64,000 bases of DNA from Macrophomina tecta (GCA_024180945.1 JAKSGN010000007.1:3968001-4032000); one strand, 5' to 3'. Counted from the stretch's first letter, positions 35,580-47,220 are shown. The notes: generated by a model from the letters alone, not told the origin. Numbers and translations: made by a program.

Positions 35580-37154
35580 ATGGCGCGCCTCTTGTATTCT
35601 CTGGCGGCCGCACTCCTTATCCACAGTACAACGGCAGGATACACATTAGTCCGCGACTACAAACCTGACACATTCTTCGACCACTTCGGCTTTTTCGACG
35701 GAGAGGATCCAACACATGGCACCGTCGAGTATCAGTCACGACAGGGCGCTGAAGCCAGGCACTTGATCAGCAATACCGACACCTCCGTCCGGATTGGCGT
35801 CGACTCCACCAACAAAGTGCCCGACCTCCGCCCTTCCGTCCGCATCTTCAGCAACGAGACTTTCAACCAGGGCATCCTGCTCGTCGATGTCAAGCACATG
35901 CCCGCCGGTTGCGGTACATGGCCTGCACTGTGGCTTCTTGGCGATGGCGAGTGGCCTGCCAACGGCGAGATTGACATTCTTGAGGGAGCAAACGACCAGA
36001 CTACCAACTACATGACACTGCACACTTCGGATGCCGAAGGTGAAGACTGTTCGCTAACCGCCATACCTGCGTCTGGAGGTGACGGTACTGGTGCTCTGGG
36101 CTACTCCAAGAAAGACTACAGCGGCACGGTCGCCACCAACGAATGTGCATGGAAGCCGGAAACCAACGACAACTCCGGTTGTCAGATCCAAGCGCCCACT
36201 GGACAAACTCCCGTCTACGCTGGTACAGGCAAGACAACAAATGCAATTGTCCCAACCTTCGGCGATGCACTGAACAGGGCCGGCGGCGGCACACTCGCTA
36301 TGCAGTGGACAAGCAACGGCATCAAAATCTGGTTTTTTGGTCGCACACAATACAAACCAAGCGACATCGCCGCGGCTACCGACTTCAGCTCCACAGCATA
36401 TCCGATCTACCTTTTACCCAGCAATGATGCCTGGGGCAAGCCGCTGGCCCATTTTTCAGGCCCAGCATGCGATTGGGAGAGGCGCTTCCAGGATATGCGT
36501 ATTGTGATCAACACTGACTTCTGCGGTGACTGGGGAGCCGCTACATGGCCCGCTGGCTCGTGCCCTGCGAGCACCGGCTACGACAGTTGCGAAAGCTTCG
36601 TCAAGGAGGAGCCAGAGGCCTTCACAGAAGCCTACTGGGAGTTTGGCGCTTTTCGTTGGTTCGAATGGAGAGACCCTGCGCCCGCCACCAGTTCCACGAC
36701 GGCGACGACGACAACGTCCTTGAGTACGTCCAGCACTTCTAGCGCCGCAGCGACGACGGTCGTCATCGTGACTAGGACCAGTACGGCAATTCCTAGCAGC
36801 ACTGTGGTCGAAAGCACCTTCAGCACTGCTCTCACTGCGCCGACCGTGATTTTCTCCACCTATGCGGCGCCCTCCACCACCGCCAGGCCCTTCACGTACG
36901 ATCCGCTCCCAGATCTCGCAGAGCCGTCTTCAACCCAGGTCCCTGCCTCGTCCACGTCTCCCAACGTTGCGGCCGAGACGAGCGTGGACTCTTCCATTTC
37001 TTCCTCGACGCCTCCCGCCGACGAGTCCAAGAAAGGAAACGCCCAATACCTGGTCAACGGCAAACTGCCGCTCGGCGGCGCCAGAAGCGTTCGCGTTTCG
37101 CCGTTGATACTGAGTACTTCTGCTCTCATTGGATTCGCCGCGCTTATGGGATAA
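35580..37154 (+). CDS. GPI-anchored GH16 endo-1,3(4)-beta-glucanase
   Basis: Cell-wall or extracellular glycoside hydrolase family 16 enzyme acting on mixed-linkage or 1,3-beta-glucan. The single exon encodes 524 residues from ATG 35580; a longer upstream frame lacks a signal peptide and family similarity. The signal peptide is MARLLYSLAAALLIHSTTAG. The catalytic strand NGEIDILEGAN (about residues 128-138) holds the nucleophile and acid/base glutamates in the ExDxxE arrangement. GTWPALWLLG precedes it and CDWERRFQDMRIVINTDFCGDW follows in the beta-jelly roll. After about residue 370 a Ser/Thr-rich linker begins, a likely O-glycosylation region. A hydrophobic C-terminus ending LILSTSALIGFAALMG after a small-residue site is consistent with GPI attachment. 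Confidence 0.93.
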   Translation: MARLLYSLAAALLIHSTTAGYTLVRDYKPDTFFDHFGFFDGEDPTHGTVEYQSRQGAEARHLISNTDTSVRIGVDSTNKVPDLRPSVRIFSNETFNQGILLVDVKHMPAGCGTWPALWLLGDGEWPANGEIDILEGANDQTTNYMTLHTSDAEGEDCSLTAIPASGGDGTGALGYSKKDYSGTVATNECAWKPETNDNSGCQIQAPTGQTPVYAGTGKTTNAIVPTFGDALNRAGGGTLAMQWTSNGIKIWFFGRTQYKPSDIAAATDFSSTAYPIYLLPSNDAWGKPLAHFSGPACDWERRFQDMRIVINTDFCGDWGAATWPAGSCPASTGYDSCESFVKEEPEAFTEAYWEFGAFRWFEWRDPAPATSSTTATTTTSLSTSSTSSAAATTVVIVTRTSTAIPSSTVVESTFSTALTAPTVIFSTYAAPSTTARPFTYDPLPDLAEPSSTQVPASSTSPNVAAETSVDSSISSSTPPADESKKGNAQYLVNGKLPLGGARSVRVSPLILSTSALIGFAALMG

Positions 37155-38306
37155 GAGAAGGGATTTGACGCGGCGTTTTCTTCGTCTTCTTCCATGGTTA
37201 TTATTATTCCTTTCCATTCCGTTAGCACATTTCTTTTTGGGACTTTTGGTGTTCTGGTAGAGTGATGAGATACCCCAGGGCGTATCCACGAGTTGGCATT
37301 ACAGGTCTCGCATTGGCATCATGGTTTTCTCCACAGGCTTATGAGCCTAGAATATAGAGTATGGTTTCCATCTCAAGAGAGGGAAAGAGGGAGCCGCGCA
37401 CTCTCAAGGACGGGACTTCGAGGTCCGAAGCAACGAATAACGCATAATCATGATGATAGACATTACCTTACTCTTTATACATCAGTAGTCAACCAGAGGC
37501 TGCTACAGTCGAATGGACATTTTCAAGGCTCGAAGCCTTTCTCCTGTCATTATTCGAGGTCTTTGTGATGTCGGTTTAAAGATGGATGGCACTAATGTAC
37601 GGATCCTCCAGCTAGTCATGTGGAACGGGTAATCTCAGCGCCTTGTCGGATAAAAATCTTCCCGGGTGGTCACACGGGCTGCGGGGAAGCATGGGGATTA
37701 GAGAATCTGCTGCGAATAAAAGTTTCCGATTAGGGATTTACAAGTCCAAGCAGCTTCGGATCTTCATTTGCTACCTCTTCTTCCTCCCCCCCCCTCCTTT
37801 TCTTTTCTTTTCTTTTCTATTCTTTTTTTTTTTTTTTTTTTGGCAAGGTTGTCGACTTGACAGACGTCCAACTACAGCTTGTCTGTCCGTTCCTAAGCAC
37901 AAAAATACTACGCAACATCTCTACCGAATCACCTGAGTGAGCTATTCGGCCTCCAGTGTTGCCCATCAAAAGCAGTCGCCAAGAAGCATAGCACAGGAGA
38001 GTCAACCGCACATACGCTACCCAATACCACAAGAATCGGATGACAACAAAATCCGACGCAGGCTTGAGCTGGATCCGCTCTTTTTCGATTATTCAGATTC
38101 TCTACGAAAATCCAAAAGCTCTTCCCTACACTCCATCCGTCATTCGTCCCTGCTTGGTATCCTACTGTGTCTTGGAATGAGACAGCCGCGACTGCCCCCA
38201 TCGTCATCTCTCAACACCACTTTGACCGCCCTCCTGGCCAAACAACTCTATTCAGCGAAGACAAGACTACATTTTATCTCTCCTTCCCCTTTCATAGCAT
38301 ACCTTG
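37155..38306. other. Convergent intergenic region, GH16 / GGA
   Basis: About 1.15 kb between convergent genes. It includes a pyrimidine tract with TTTTC repeats followed by T19 at 37823-37841. No gene recognised. Confidence 0.5.
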
Positions 38307-40492
38307 TCATGACACGCCCAAGCTGCTGATCTCACCTTGTTCTTCCTTGCGCTCCGGGCCGAGCATGTAGCTGGCCTTCCAGCGCATCTTGACGGCCGAA
38401 CCCTTGCCGCGTTCGACGCCATGCAGATCTATGTTTTGGGTGATGCCATTCTGCTGGTTCGGCTGCAGCAACCTGCCCGACTGGGGCTGCAGCTTAAGCG
38501 TGTAACCCTGTTCTTGGTTAGCAATAGCGCAATCATCTTTGGCATTGAATCCGGGGATACCCACCTTGGTGACCGCGAATTGAAGGATAAGGTCAGATAT
38601 AGGTGCGCCAGTATTGTTCGAGATAGCGGACTGGATGTGAATTGTGTTATCGTTTTGGCGCGACACGGTGAAGTCGGTCCTTATGTTAGTGTTAATGACT
38701 GTCTGGACCGATGGCTGGTCTGGCAATGCAGACGCAAAATTCCACTCGTCATCGTCGTTAGCGGCTGGTACGGGCGCCGGTACAGCTGCCGGTGGCGGAG
38801 ACGAAGTGCCTCCGAAGTCGAACAGAGCATTCGACGGAGATGCTGCAGGCTTAATTGATTGCTGGAACTGGAATGGTGATGCCGTTCGAGGCGATGCGAG
38901 CGAAGCAAAAGGATCGGCCGGCTTCTGCGGCGCTTGTTGAGGTGGAGGAGAAAACATGGCGATTTGCTGGGGAGGGGTTGGTTGCGAAATTGACGGAGAG
39001 CCGAGTCCACCGAAAGCACTGTAGTTCGGCTGTGGTGAGGTAGCTTGTGGCGGTGGAAGACCTGATCCGAGAAGACTTTGTATTGGCGTCTGAGATGCTT
39101 GCTGTGGCTGCAAGGCTGAGGATCATTGTTAGCGCATCCGTCAAGGAAAGACTCTGGGACTTTCGTACCAGCCCCGTTGGTGGAACCCAAGGAAATACCA
39201 CCACCCTGTCCGAAACCATCATCGCCGCCCAAGTTCAAGCCAAGCAAATCGTCTTCCAAAGCATTACCCTTGAGCGTCGGAGCACTAGAACTGGCGCTAG
39301 GTTGTCCAGAAGGAGCGGTAGCATCCTCAGGACCTCCAAAGTCGATCAGGGACAACTCGTTATCCGGGCCCTTCTTAACACCAGCTCCGCTAACACCCAA
39401 AGTGCCCTTCGGAATCCTGGCCGCACCTTCCACGTCACCCTTCTTAATGAGTTTGTATCTCTCCAGGGTGCGGTGTATGCTATCGTTGATTTCCAGCAGC
39501 TTGGCCACGGCCTCGTGATCGTCCGACTCTTCCTCGCACATCTTTTGGATTTTCGGATGGGCGCTTGCCAAGGCATTGGCGAGCTCCTGCATGCGGTCAG
39601 CTTTCACAACCGCCTCCCAAGAGAGCGGCTGGCCCGGGCGTACCTCGAAAACATCGCCCTCTTTGATCTGATCCCCGGCCTGATGCTTCTGGAGCATGTC
39701 CTCGAGCAGTTTAGCCTTCTGTTGAATCTTCCCGACCTCTTCTGCCGCCTTTGCCCTGTAATCGGTCTTATTCCGGGTATCGAAACCAGCCATGACCTTC
39801 ATCAGCCGGTTGGCTTCCTGGAGGTCGTGTGGCGTACCACGCCTGATCAGCTCCTGGAGCTTCGCCGATTGCGCCTCGCGCTCCTCCTGCTCCATTTCTT
39901 CGGCGGACCGCAAGTTCTGCGAATGGGGTTAGTGCAGCACTTGCAGGATGCACGGCCGTGTACATACGTCGCTGGGATTCAGCACAGCGGCATCCTCGCG
40001 CCTGATCTCGGGGAAAGTGTAGCCCTTGTAGCTGAGCAGACGGTGCATGTCCCGGATGAAGCCCAGGTCCTCCTTGTAGCGTGAAGTCATGCATATTGTG
40101 GAGCGCCATTCCTCAATGAGCTCGAGGATACGATTCTGCACTCGCGAGGAGTGGACGGGAGGGCGCTCGGGGAAGCGGCGGACGAGCTCGTTCAAGAAGT
40201 CCTTGGTGCTGATTTGCAAATGAAAGGGATATCCACAGTTCTTGACGCAAATGTCCAGCAGGTTGAGGGCCAGTAGCGACACGTTCGGGTTGCGCGAGTT
40301 CACGTATTTGACGATCTCCATGGCAGCCTCGCGGGGAGCGCTGCCCTTCTTCTGGTTGATCAACTCGGCGATCTCGATGTTGAGGGCCAAATTGGGCTCG
40401 AAATTCTGGGGGTCGCAGGCATTCATGATGTAGCGCTGCAACGGGGTCATGGCTGGCTCGGCGAAACCGCCGAAGCGGTCGCGGGCCGCCAT
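38307..40492 (-). CDS. GGA-type clathrin adaptor (VHS-GAT-GAE)
   Basis: Arf-dependent adaptor sorting cargo from the trans-Golgi to endosomes. Three exons, 39968-40492, 39169-39916 and 38307-39115, give 693 residues. The VHS domain fills residues ~15-160, with LQRYIMNACDPQNFEPNLAL and NCGYPFHLQISTKDFLNEL. The GAT domain (about 180-330) contains RRGTPHDLQEANRLMKVMAG and DSIHRTLERYKLIKKGD. The hinge has the clathrin-box-like LSLIDFGG and acidic LGLNLGGDDGF, then Pro/Gln-rich sequence. The C-terminal ~120 residues (NIRTDFTVSRQNDNTIHIQS, KASYMLGPERKEEQGE) are the gamma-adaptin ear. It starts 416 bp from the divergent tsr3. Confidence 0.93.
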
Positions 40493-40908
40493 ACGGGCAG
40501 ATGTAGCCTCCACGGTGGGCGATGGACTGCGGAGGACGAGGTGATTGGAGGAACGAATTGGACGCAGGCGGCAGGCAGCGGATGGGGTGGGGTGTATTAG
40601 GTGAGGCGGGAGCTGTGGTGTTTGGTACGCAAAGTACAGGCCACGCTCTCCGGGATGACGGCTTCCAATGCAGGTGGGGGGGTTCGTCAGCGGCCCAGCA
40701 CGCAGCACTGAACAGGACAGGGGGCGCCCAAGCTCGGAGGCGACTGCACCGGCGACGCCTTTTCGCGCCCCGCGTCATCTGCTCGCCCAAAGAAAACTTC
40801 CTTCAATTGCTACCAACGCCACCCGTCACCTCCTTGGACCCGCGCTATCCTCGACGATCTACACGGCCCTTCGACCTACCACCGACAACAAGAACACCCA
40901 TCATCATC
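40493..40908. promoter_or_regulatory. Divergent promoter region, GGA / tsr3
   Basis: 416 GC-rich bases between divergent ATGs. Both promoters must lie here. No specific site is assignable. Confidence 0.45.
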
Positions 40909-42066
40909 ATGGTGCGCCATAAGAAAGACGGGTTCTCAAGCCGCGGTGGGCGCAGTGGGCGCGGCGGCAGCAAAAAGTACAGCAATCCTTCTCGCCCGCA
41001 ACGCCGCGACGGCGACGAGGAGGGCGAAGAAGGCGAGCATGTCAACAAAAGGCCGGCCTTCAAGGCTGCTGCCTGGGACCTGGGACATTGCGATGCGAAA
41101 AGATGCTCCGGCAAACGTCTCATGCGGCTGGGCATGATGCGCGAGCTTCATGTCGGTCAGAAGTTCGCCGGCGTGGTCGTCTCGCCGAAAGCCAAAAAGA
41201 CCGTTTCTCCCCAGGATCGCGAGCTGCTCGAGCAGTATGGTGCCGCGGTCGTCGAAGCCTCGTGGAACAGAATCGAGGAAGTGCCCTTCTCCCGCATTGG
41301 AGGAAAGTGCGAGCGCCTGTTGCCCTACCTTGTCGCTGCGAACCCTACCAACTATGGCCGGCCGTGGCGACTGAACTGCGTTGAGGCTTTAGCCGCCTGC
41401 TATGCTATCTGCGGCCACCACGAATGGGCCGAAGAGATCCTCTCATCCTTTTCCTATGGTGATGCCTTTCTCGAGATGAACGCCGCACTCTTGAAGCGAT
41501 ACGCTGCATGCTCCACGGAAGAGGAGGTCCTCAAGGCCGAGGAAGCGTGGCTAGCCAAAATCGAAAAGGAGTACAATACCAGTAGAGATGACAAGGCTGC
41601 ATTGGCTGACGGTGATGCTTGGGAGGGCGGAAATATGAACAGACGGGCATTAGACGACTCGTCGGATGATGAGGAGGACAACGAAGATAAGGAGGACGGC
41701 GAGGAGGAAGAGGCAGGGCGCGATCCCTATGGCCTACCACCAGAAGAATCTGACAACGAAGAAGAGATGGCAGAGCTGCGGCGACGCGTCTTAGCCTCCA
41801 AGCCCTTCGCCAATCCTGAGCCAGAAGCGAAGGGACCCGAAATGATAAGCGCGCCGGAGGCGCCCCATGCGCTGCAACAAGATTCGGACGCTGAATCTGG
41901 ATCGGATATTGAAGGCATGGACGATGAATTCGATAACATCATCAACGCCACACCTGTAACCGACAGGACGGGCATCACTGCGAAGCAGAGGCTCAAGTCT
42001 CAGGACACGACTGTAGTGAGCGCGAGCTTCTCAAGAGCCAGCATCGGAGCCCCCAAAAGGTGGTAG
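40909..42066 (+). CDS. tsr3: 18S rRNA aminocarboxypropyltransferase Tsr3
   Basis: Transfers the 3-amino-3-carboxypropyl group from S-adenosylmethionine to the hypermodified pseudouridine of 18S rRNA, late in 40S maturation. The single exon encodes 385 residues. The start ATG (40909) gives MVRHKKDGFSSRGG, a basic Gly-rich leader. The conserved core at about 50-250 includes WDLGHCDAKRCSGKRL, VVVSPKAKKTVSPQD, VVEASWNRIEEVPF, RLLPYLVAANPTNYG and LNCVEALAACYAICGH. The last ~130 residues are an acidic disordered tail typical of fungal Tsr3. Its stop lies 134 bp from that of the convergent vps71. Confidence 0.95.
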   Translation: MVRHKKDGFSSRGGRSGRGGSKKYSNPSRPQRRDGDEEGEEGEHVNKRPAFKAAAWDLGHCDAKRCSGKRLMRLGMMRELHVGQKFAGVVVSPKAKKTVSPQDRELLEQYGAAVVEASWNRIEEVPFSRIGGKCERLLPYLVAANPTNYGRPWRLNCVEALAACYAICGHHEWAEEILSSFSYGDAFLEMNAALLKRYAACSTEEEVLKAEEAWLAKIEKEYNTSRDDKAALADGDAWEGGNMNRRALDDSSDDEEDNEDKEDGEEEEAGRDPYGLPPEESDNEEEMAELRRRVLASKPFANPEPEAKGPEMISAPEAPHALQQDSDAESGSDIEGMDDEFDNIINATPVTDRTGITAKQRLKSQDTTVVSASFSRASIGAPKRW

Positions 42067-42199
42067 GAAGGTATAAGTAGCTAACGTTCCGAATGAATAG
42101 GGTATCTTGAACGCCCAATGATCCCGAATTGCTCGTTGAACACCTCAAAATACATGCCTCTGTGACTCGATGTTCAAAATATGCTGTCCCAGTTCCGAT

Positions 42200-43099
42200 T
42201 TAAATGCGTAAACAACTCGTCTCGTCATGTGCTCTTTTACATTCGAGCCCACAAACCCTTGCTGCGCACTTCAGACACTTGATCCTGCCCCAATATCCGC
42301 ATATTTCGCAAAACTGTCGTCGCGGTGGACCCTCCGCGTCAGGAGGTGCAGCTCTCGCAGCTCCGTAGGGCAACGGTGGGTGAACTAGCAAGACCTGTAT
42401 GTCTTGCCCAGGCGGGAGCGTAGGTACGACCGGGTGAAGCAATATGTCCTCCTCTGCTGGCGGGTTATCGAGAAGATCCACGTCTACCGGGGGCTGAGCA
42501 GCCGGGGATGGTGCAGCAGTGTTGATCGCAGATGGAACTGCTTGGACAGACGGAGTAGCAGGGCTTGAAAGCACGGCATTCGAGCTACTGCGCTTTGCCC
42601 GCGACGCGAGCGTCTTCTTTGAGCGACTGCTCTGCGCTCCCGAAGGCCCGACAGAAGGACTAGGCGCAGGACTTGCCGCCGCCGCCTGCACAGCTGATGA
42701 ATGGCCACATGGCCCTCCAGTATGTCTCTGCGCGTTCAGAGCCTCCTCGTCGGCCAGCCAATGTGCAAAGGTGCGGCCGCTCTGTAGTATTTTTCGAACA
42801 GCCGGCGTCATCTTCCTCCCAGCCCTTTCTCGCGGAGTGGAGCCTCCTTCCTTTGCCTTCGCCGGTAGCGCCACCTCTTTCTGAGTATCACGGTCGAGCT
42901 CGGAAATGCGTTTGTGGAGGGCCGTCTGTTGACGGGCGCTGAGGTCATGAGTGCCACCGACGTCCTGGCGAGCGGTGCGCTTACGGCCACTTGGGTTGAT
43001 GGCTGCTTTGCTCGGATCATAGCCCGTATCCGGAACGTAGGCCCAGCCGGGCGCCGGAGCAGCTCCGCTGGTGATGGGAATGACTTCGATATGCGGCAT
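42200..43099 (-). CDS. vps71: HIT zinc-finger protein, SWR1 complex subunit Vps71/Swc6-like
   Basis: Putative subunit of the SWR1 remodeller that exchanges H2A for H2A.Z. The single exon encodes 299 residues from the first ATG (43099) in frame. The N-terminus has PDTGYDPSKAAINPSGRKR and a helix DLSARQQTALHKRISELDRD. The middle is Ser/Ala/Pro-rich. The C-terminal zf-HIT domain (about 265-299) has the ordered metal ligands in FCEICGYWGRIKCLKC, ARVCGLECKRAH and SCLR. The domain order (N-terminal conserved block, C-terminal HIT finger) fits ZNHIT1/Vps71 better than other HIT proteins. Partner assignment is by family only. Confidence 0.87.
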   Translation of the reverse strand: MPHIEVIPITSGAAPAPGWAYVPDTGYDPSKAAINPSGRKRTARQDVGGTHDLSARQQTALHKRISELDRDTQKEVALPAKAKEGGSTPRERAGRKMTPAVRKILQSGRTFAHWLADEEALNAQRHTGGPCGHSSAVQAAAASPAPSPSVGPSGAQSSRSKKTLASRAKRSSSNAVLSSPATPSVQAVPSAINTAAPSPAAQPPVDVDLLDNPPAEEDILLHPVVPTLPPGQDIQVLLVHPPLPYGAARAAPPDAEGPPRRQFCEICGYWGRIKCLKCAARVCGLECKRAHDETSCLRI

Positions 43100-43400
43100 T
43101 CTTGCCTTGAAGACGTCGTGTGAGGAGAGCGGCAAGTTGCGAACTGCGCGGAAGGAATGGAAGACTTTCTGTCGGCTCACTTGCCGCGTTTGGCGAGCTG
43201 CTCTAGCTTTGCGGGGGTGGGACTGCTCGCAGACCTCGGCCTCTCTAATGTGATCGATTGAACATGTCTCCGAGGGCCTTCCGCTCAGCGGTGGGAGCTG
43301 TCCTCTCGATATAGTCTATTTACTTGATCATGGGTCCCGCTTGTGAGCTACTGTTCTCGATCTGCACCACTCTCCAACGAGCTCAGTTGCTCACGCGAAA
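43100..43400. other. vps71 upstream region
   Basis: 301 bases between the vps71 start and the remnant thioesterase start. They should hold the vps71 promoter. Nothing else seen. Confidence 0.4.
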
Positions 43401-44150
43401 ATGGTCCCAGAACGAGAGCCTCCAAGCGTGAAGCCTGCAAAAATATCCAGCGTCTCGGCCCGCCCATTCAGCCGCTTTTAACTATCTACATGGACTTGGT
43501 GACGATGCTGCAGGCGTTGAAAGTGTGGCCAACACTCCGTATCCGGAAGCGGCCACTGACCGTGAGACCAGATATCGGCGACCATTTTAAGCTGCAGGCA
43601 AGTTGCCTTACATGCAGCGGATATTTCCCAATGCCCTTGACAATCGAGATGCTATGCAGCGCACCTGGTATAAGCCCACCCCGTTAAGCCCGTTCCCTTC
43701 TCAGCGCCCCGAGCTCGATGACCCAGAGGATGAAGATGGGCTTAAACAGAGCGTTGCATATATGGAGACGCCCATCGATGATCTTGTCGCTAATGGATTT
43801 CCACCTAATCGCATCGTAATAGGCGGCTACTCACAGGACTGTGTCGTATCTGTTGACTGGCCTGATCTCTAACAAATATGCTGGCAAAGTCGCCGGAGTT
43901 GCGGGACTCCTGGGCTGCATACCCCTCCCCAGATCGGATCTAGAAGCCAAGGAGTGAGTCAGAGCTTCTAGAGAATACCGGCCACTTGCCTGTATTCTTG
44001 GCCGGGGCCAGCAAAGATATGCTTGTGCCGAAGACATATCTGAATAGTGCCCAGATAACGCTGGTCGACTTAGGGCTAGACGGGACGTCGCTTGAAGTGC
44101 ATGAGTACGATGGGCTGGGGCCATACGATCCATGCTCCACTAATACGGGA
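43401..44150 (+). pseudogene. Broken acyl-protein thioesterase / phospholipase-carboxylesterase-like gene
   Basis: Remnant of an alpha/beta hydrolase of the acyl-protein thioesterase (APT/lysophospholipase) family. Pieces align in order but in different frames. After an ATG at 43401, a frame change near 43460 leads to YLHGLGDDAAG. An in-frame TAA at 43588 precedes KLPYMQRIFPNALDNRD and DDPEDEDGLKQSVAYME. The nucleophile motif reads IVIGGYSQD instead of GxSxG. A frame change near 43852 leads to TGLISNKYAGKVAGVAGLLG, which stops at 43951. The block LPVFLAGASKDMLVPKTYL with HEYDGLG follows, without the expected His motif. GT-AG introns do not rescue these breaks. The nonsense codon and Gly-to-Asp change fit C-to-T/G-to-A transitions. 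The right end is approximate. Confidence 0.82.
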
Positions 44151-44490
44151 TTTGTGTGCATGGTTGGAAAAGATAGTGCCTGCCATGGAAGAGGAGTAAC
44201 AGTCTTGGAAACGTGCGAAGGAAGACATCGGCTTGGGCATGAGAATTTACAGCATGGTGACACGTTATAGTTGGTAATGAACGGGATATACACCTCAAAA
44301 TTTCACGACTGTTACGATACCGACCAGATATCTCTACTAAAAGCCTCGTATTATTTCGTAAACCCTGCATGCAATGCTCACTATCCTTCCAGCCACCGCG
44401 GTTCTAGAATCCGATATACTACAAGGTTCTATTTCCGATGCGCCAATAGACGCCAGACCATCCTCAGTAACGTGCCAGTCCCAAAGTGAA
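44151..44490. other. Flank between the thioesterase remnant and rpt3
   Basis: 340 bases that may include the degraded 3' end of the thioesterase and the rpt3 3' UTR. No supported gene. Confidence 0.4.
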
Positions 44491-45973
44491 TTATTTGTAA
44501 AAGTCGAACTTGTCACCCTCGTTGCCCTGTCCCTTGACTTGGGAGGAATAGGCGTCTTCCAAGTCAGATTGGATGATGTGATATCTGTTTTTCCTCACTG
44601 CGCGCAGCCCAGCCTCTTGCATAATGGCAGCGATGATGGCACCAGAAAGGGGATCGTTGCGGACGATAAGAGAGTCGAGATCAACCTCGGGAGAAAGGCT
44701 CATCTTCGAGGCGATTGTCGAGAAAATGAGACGTCTCTCACGGCGGTCCCGGAGCGAAGGAAACTCGATCTTGCGGTCAAGGCGACCCGGACGGAGTAGA
44801 GCCGGGTCCAGAGTATCCGCCCGGTTAGTGGCCATGATAACCTTGACATTGCTCGTCTGATCGAAACCGTCCATCTGGTTGAGCAACTCCAAGAGAATAC
44901 GCTGTACTTCTCTGTCTGCACCAGTCTGAGCATCGAAACGCTTCGTGGCGATGGCATCAATCTCGTCGATGAAGATGATCGAGGGTGAGTTCTCGCGAGC
45001 CATACGGAAGACATCACGGACCATGCGCGGCCCTTCACCGAGGTACTTCTGAACGAACTCGGAGCCGACGACACGAATGAATGAGGCGGTGGTGCTATTG
45101 GCGACGGCCTTGACAAGCATAGTCTTTCCGGTACCCGGAGGACCATAGAGCAGGACACCGCGGGGAGGGTCGATACCTGCACAACCAATTAGCCGCAATT
45201 ATGTCCAGACTGCGGATAGGATATAATCCCTACCAATCTGCTTGTAAAGATCGAAATGCGTAAGGGGAAGCTCAACGGCCTCCCTGATTTCCTGCTTCTG
45301 CATGTCCAAACCACCAACATCGGCGTATGTGACATCCGGCTTCTCGTCGGCACCCAACATAGCAATGGAAGAGTCGGCCTCCGGAGGGAGAATGTCTACT
45401 AGAGCGTTCGAGTGTCTGTGGAGGGCAACGGACGATGAGGGCTTGAGGAGTTCACGGTCGAGAGTGGATAGGATACGGACGACATAGTTAGAACCGGTGG
45501 ACGACTGTACAATACCAGTGCTACAAGAGCGTCAATGGAAACCCATCTACACATAAGAAGCGAGAACGTACTTCTGATCTATGGCCTCCATAAACTGGCC
45601 GATGACGAGCGGCACACTTTGGATGCGCTTGATCTCCTCCTGAGCGCGCACCAGCTCCCTCTTTAGACTCCTAACAGGACGTCAGACACCGCGTGTGGAT
45701 AACGGATTTCATGGTGCAGCAAACCTCTGCTCATCCTTGATGTACTCCTCCTGGAGGTGAATGTACCTGTTGGACAATCAGCAAGCCAAGCTCCGGCCTT
45801 GCTCATATCGCCACGTACTCAAGTTGTCTCTGCAACTTCTTGAAGGTCGAATACTGGTCGCTGCTCTCGGATGCAACACCCTCCAGCGAGTCGACGAAAG
45901 GTATGGACGAGGCAAGCTGCTTCTTGTGAGGTGCCACCTGGTGGGCCGGGTTCTCAACGGCGGCGTCGGCCAT
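44491..45973 (-). CDS. rpt3: 26S proteasome regulatory ATPase Rpt3
   Basis: AAA+ subunit of the 19S base that unfolds substrates and opens the 20S gate. Five exons, 45819-45973, 45725-45766, 45572-45670, 45234-45520 and 44491-45176, give 422 residues. The N-terminus includes a coiled-coil segment ([20 protein letters not shown]) split across the 42-nt exon 2, then an OB domain ending [12 protein letters not shown]. The AAA module shows Walker [16 protein letters not shown] (about 205), Walker [16 protein letters not shown] (about 263) and arginine fingers in [13 protein letters not shown]. The C-terminal FYK is an HbYX gate-opening motif; that ending and the AAA sequence place it with Rpt3/PSMC4 among the six Rpts. 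It is divergent from swi1 across 2.1 kb. Confidence 0.96.
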
Positions 45974-47220
45974 GGCGGAGGCGTTTCGTTTGAGCTGCGG
46001 TGCCGTGGGAGAGGTTTGATGCCGGGAGAATGATTGGAAAATGTGCAGCGTAGGCGAGAAGGGAAGCGCGCGACGCGGGTGGAGAAGGCAAACGGTGGTG
46101 ATGGCGGGTGGTTGGAGCTTCGGCTCAGCTGTTCGGGCTGATGTAGGTAACTAAGTCGTAGACGGCGCGATCCGGATTATGTAATCTCGAACGGCTTCTA
46201 ATTCCACCGCGCACTGAACGCGTGCTGACGACCAAGCACCGTCTCGCGGAACCCCCTTTTCACTTGCATAGTACTCATACTTGAATCTAGGATAGGGCTG
46301 CGGGCATGCGTACGGAGGAGATAAGACCATTCCAGCTAGGAAAAGGGTTCTCCAGCATCCAGCGCATGATCCCGCTTGCCAATGTAGTTTGGCGCTTTCG
46401 ACATGTCCGTCGTAAACAGGTTTCGAGTTTACACGGATATTCACAGCGAAGGCCCAGGAATCCTCGGTAAGCAGACACAGAGAGCGGCGCGACGTCTCTA
46501 CCTGCATGCACCCCGAGTTGGGATCCCCAAAAGTTGCGATTTACCGCCGTCTACACTAACCGTCAGCTGCAGTACCTACATGAGCGGGCAGTGATGGCGA
46601 TCTTCCGGATCAGCCATCAGCACAGGCTCGTAGTCTGTCTCAAGTAGCCGTCTTGCGACCAAAGCAAGCGTCCATAAACAGGCTTGCATTATAGTGTTGT
46701 GCAAGCCAGCATCAGCCTCAACCCTGCGCGAAGCAGTCGCGCATCCTAGGAGGCCGCGTGGAACGGAAGCATGTCTTCGCCGCACTACGTTATAGGCTGC
46801 CCCAAAACATCGACGGCGCTCGGAAAGCAGCAGCACGGCAGGACGAGGATAGCAAATTGAAGGCCGGTATAGGCCAGGCGCATGTTTGGCAGTGTGCTGC
46901 GTGCCAGTGTCTGGGCAACGGGGAGAAACTGGCAGGCCGGCGGCAGGCGATGGCATGTTTCGCGCAAATCATTGGCTTCAGCAGGCCTGGTGGGAGCCGA
47001 GATGACTACCAGGGCCGCGGTCGGCGGTGGGGGAAACAACAGAGCAGTCAGGCGCACACACACACACAGTGATGATAAGGACAGCGGCAGCAGGCGCCGC
47101 GGCGGCGGCGGCGGCGGAGGGCGAGGGGCACGAAGGCCGGCCAGCTGGCGGCGTTGCGGGCGTGGGCGGAAGAAGGAGGCCTTTAACATCTCCATCAACG
47201 CCGAGAGGACGGCCCACTCC

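Noticed and set aside
46151..46507. 118-codon minus-strand frame with ATG
   Set aside because: No domain or similarity that I recognise and an unusual composition. It could be an orphan gene but cannot be supported from sequence alone.
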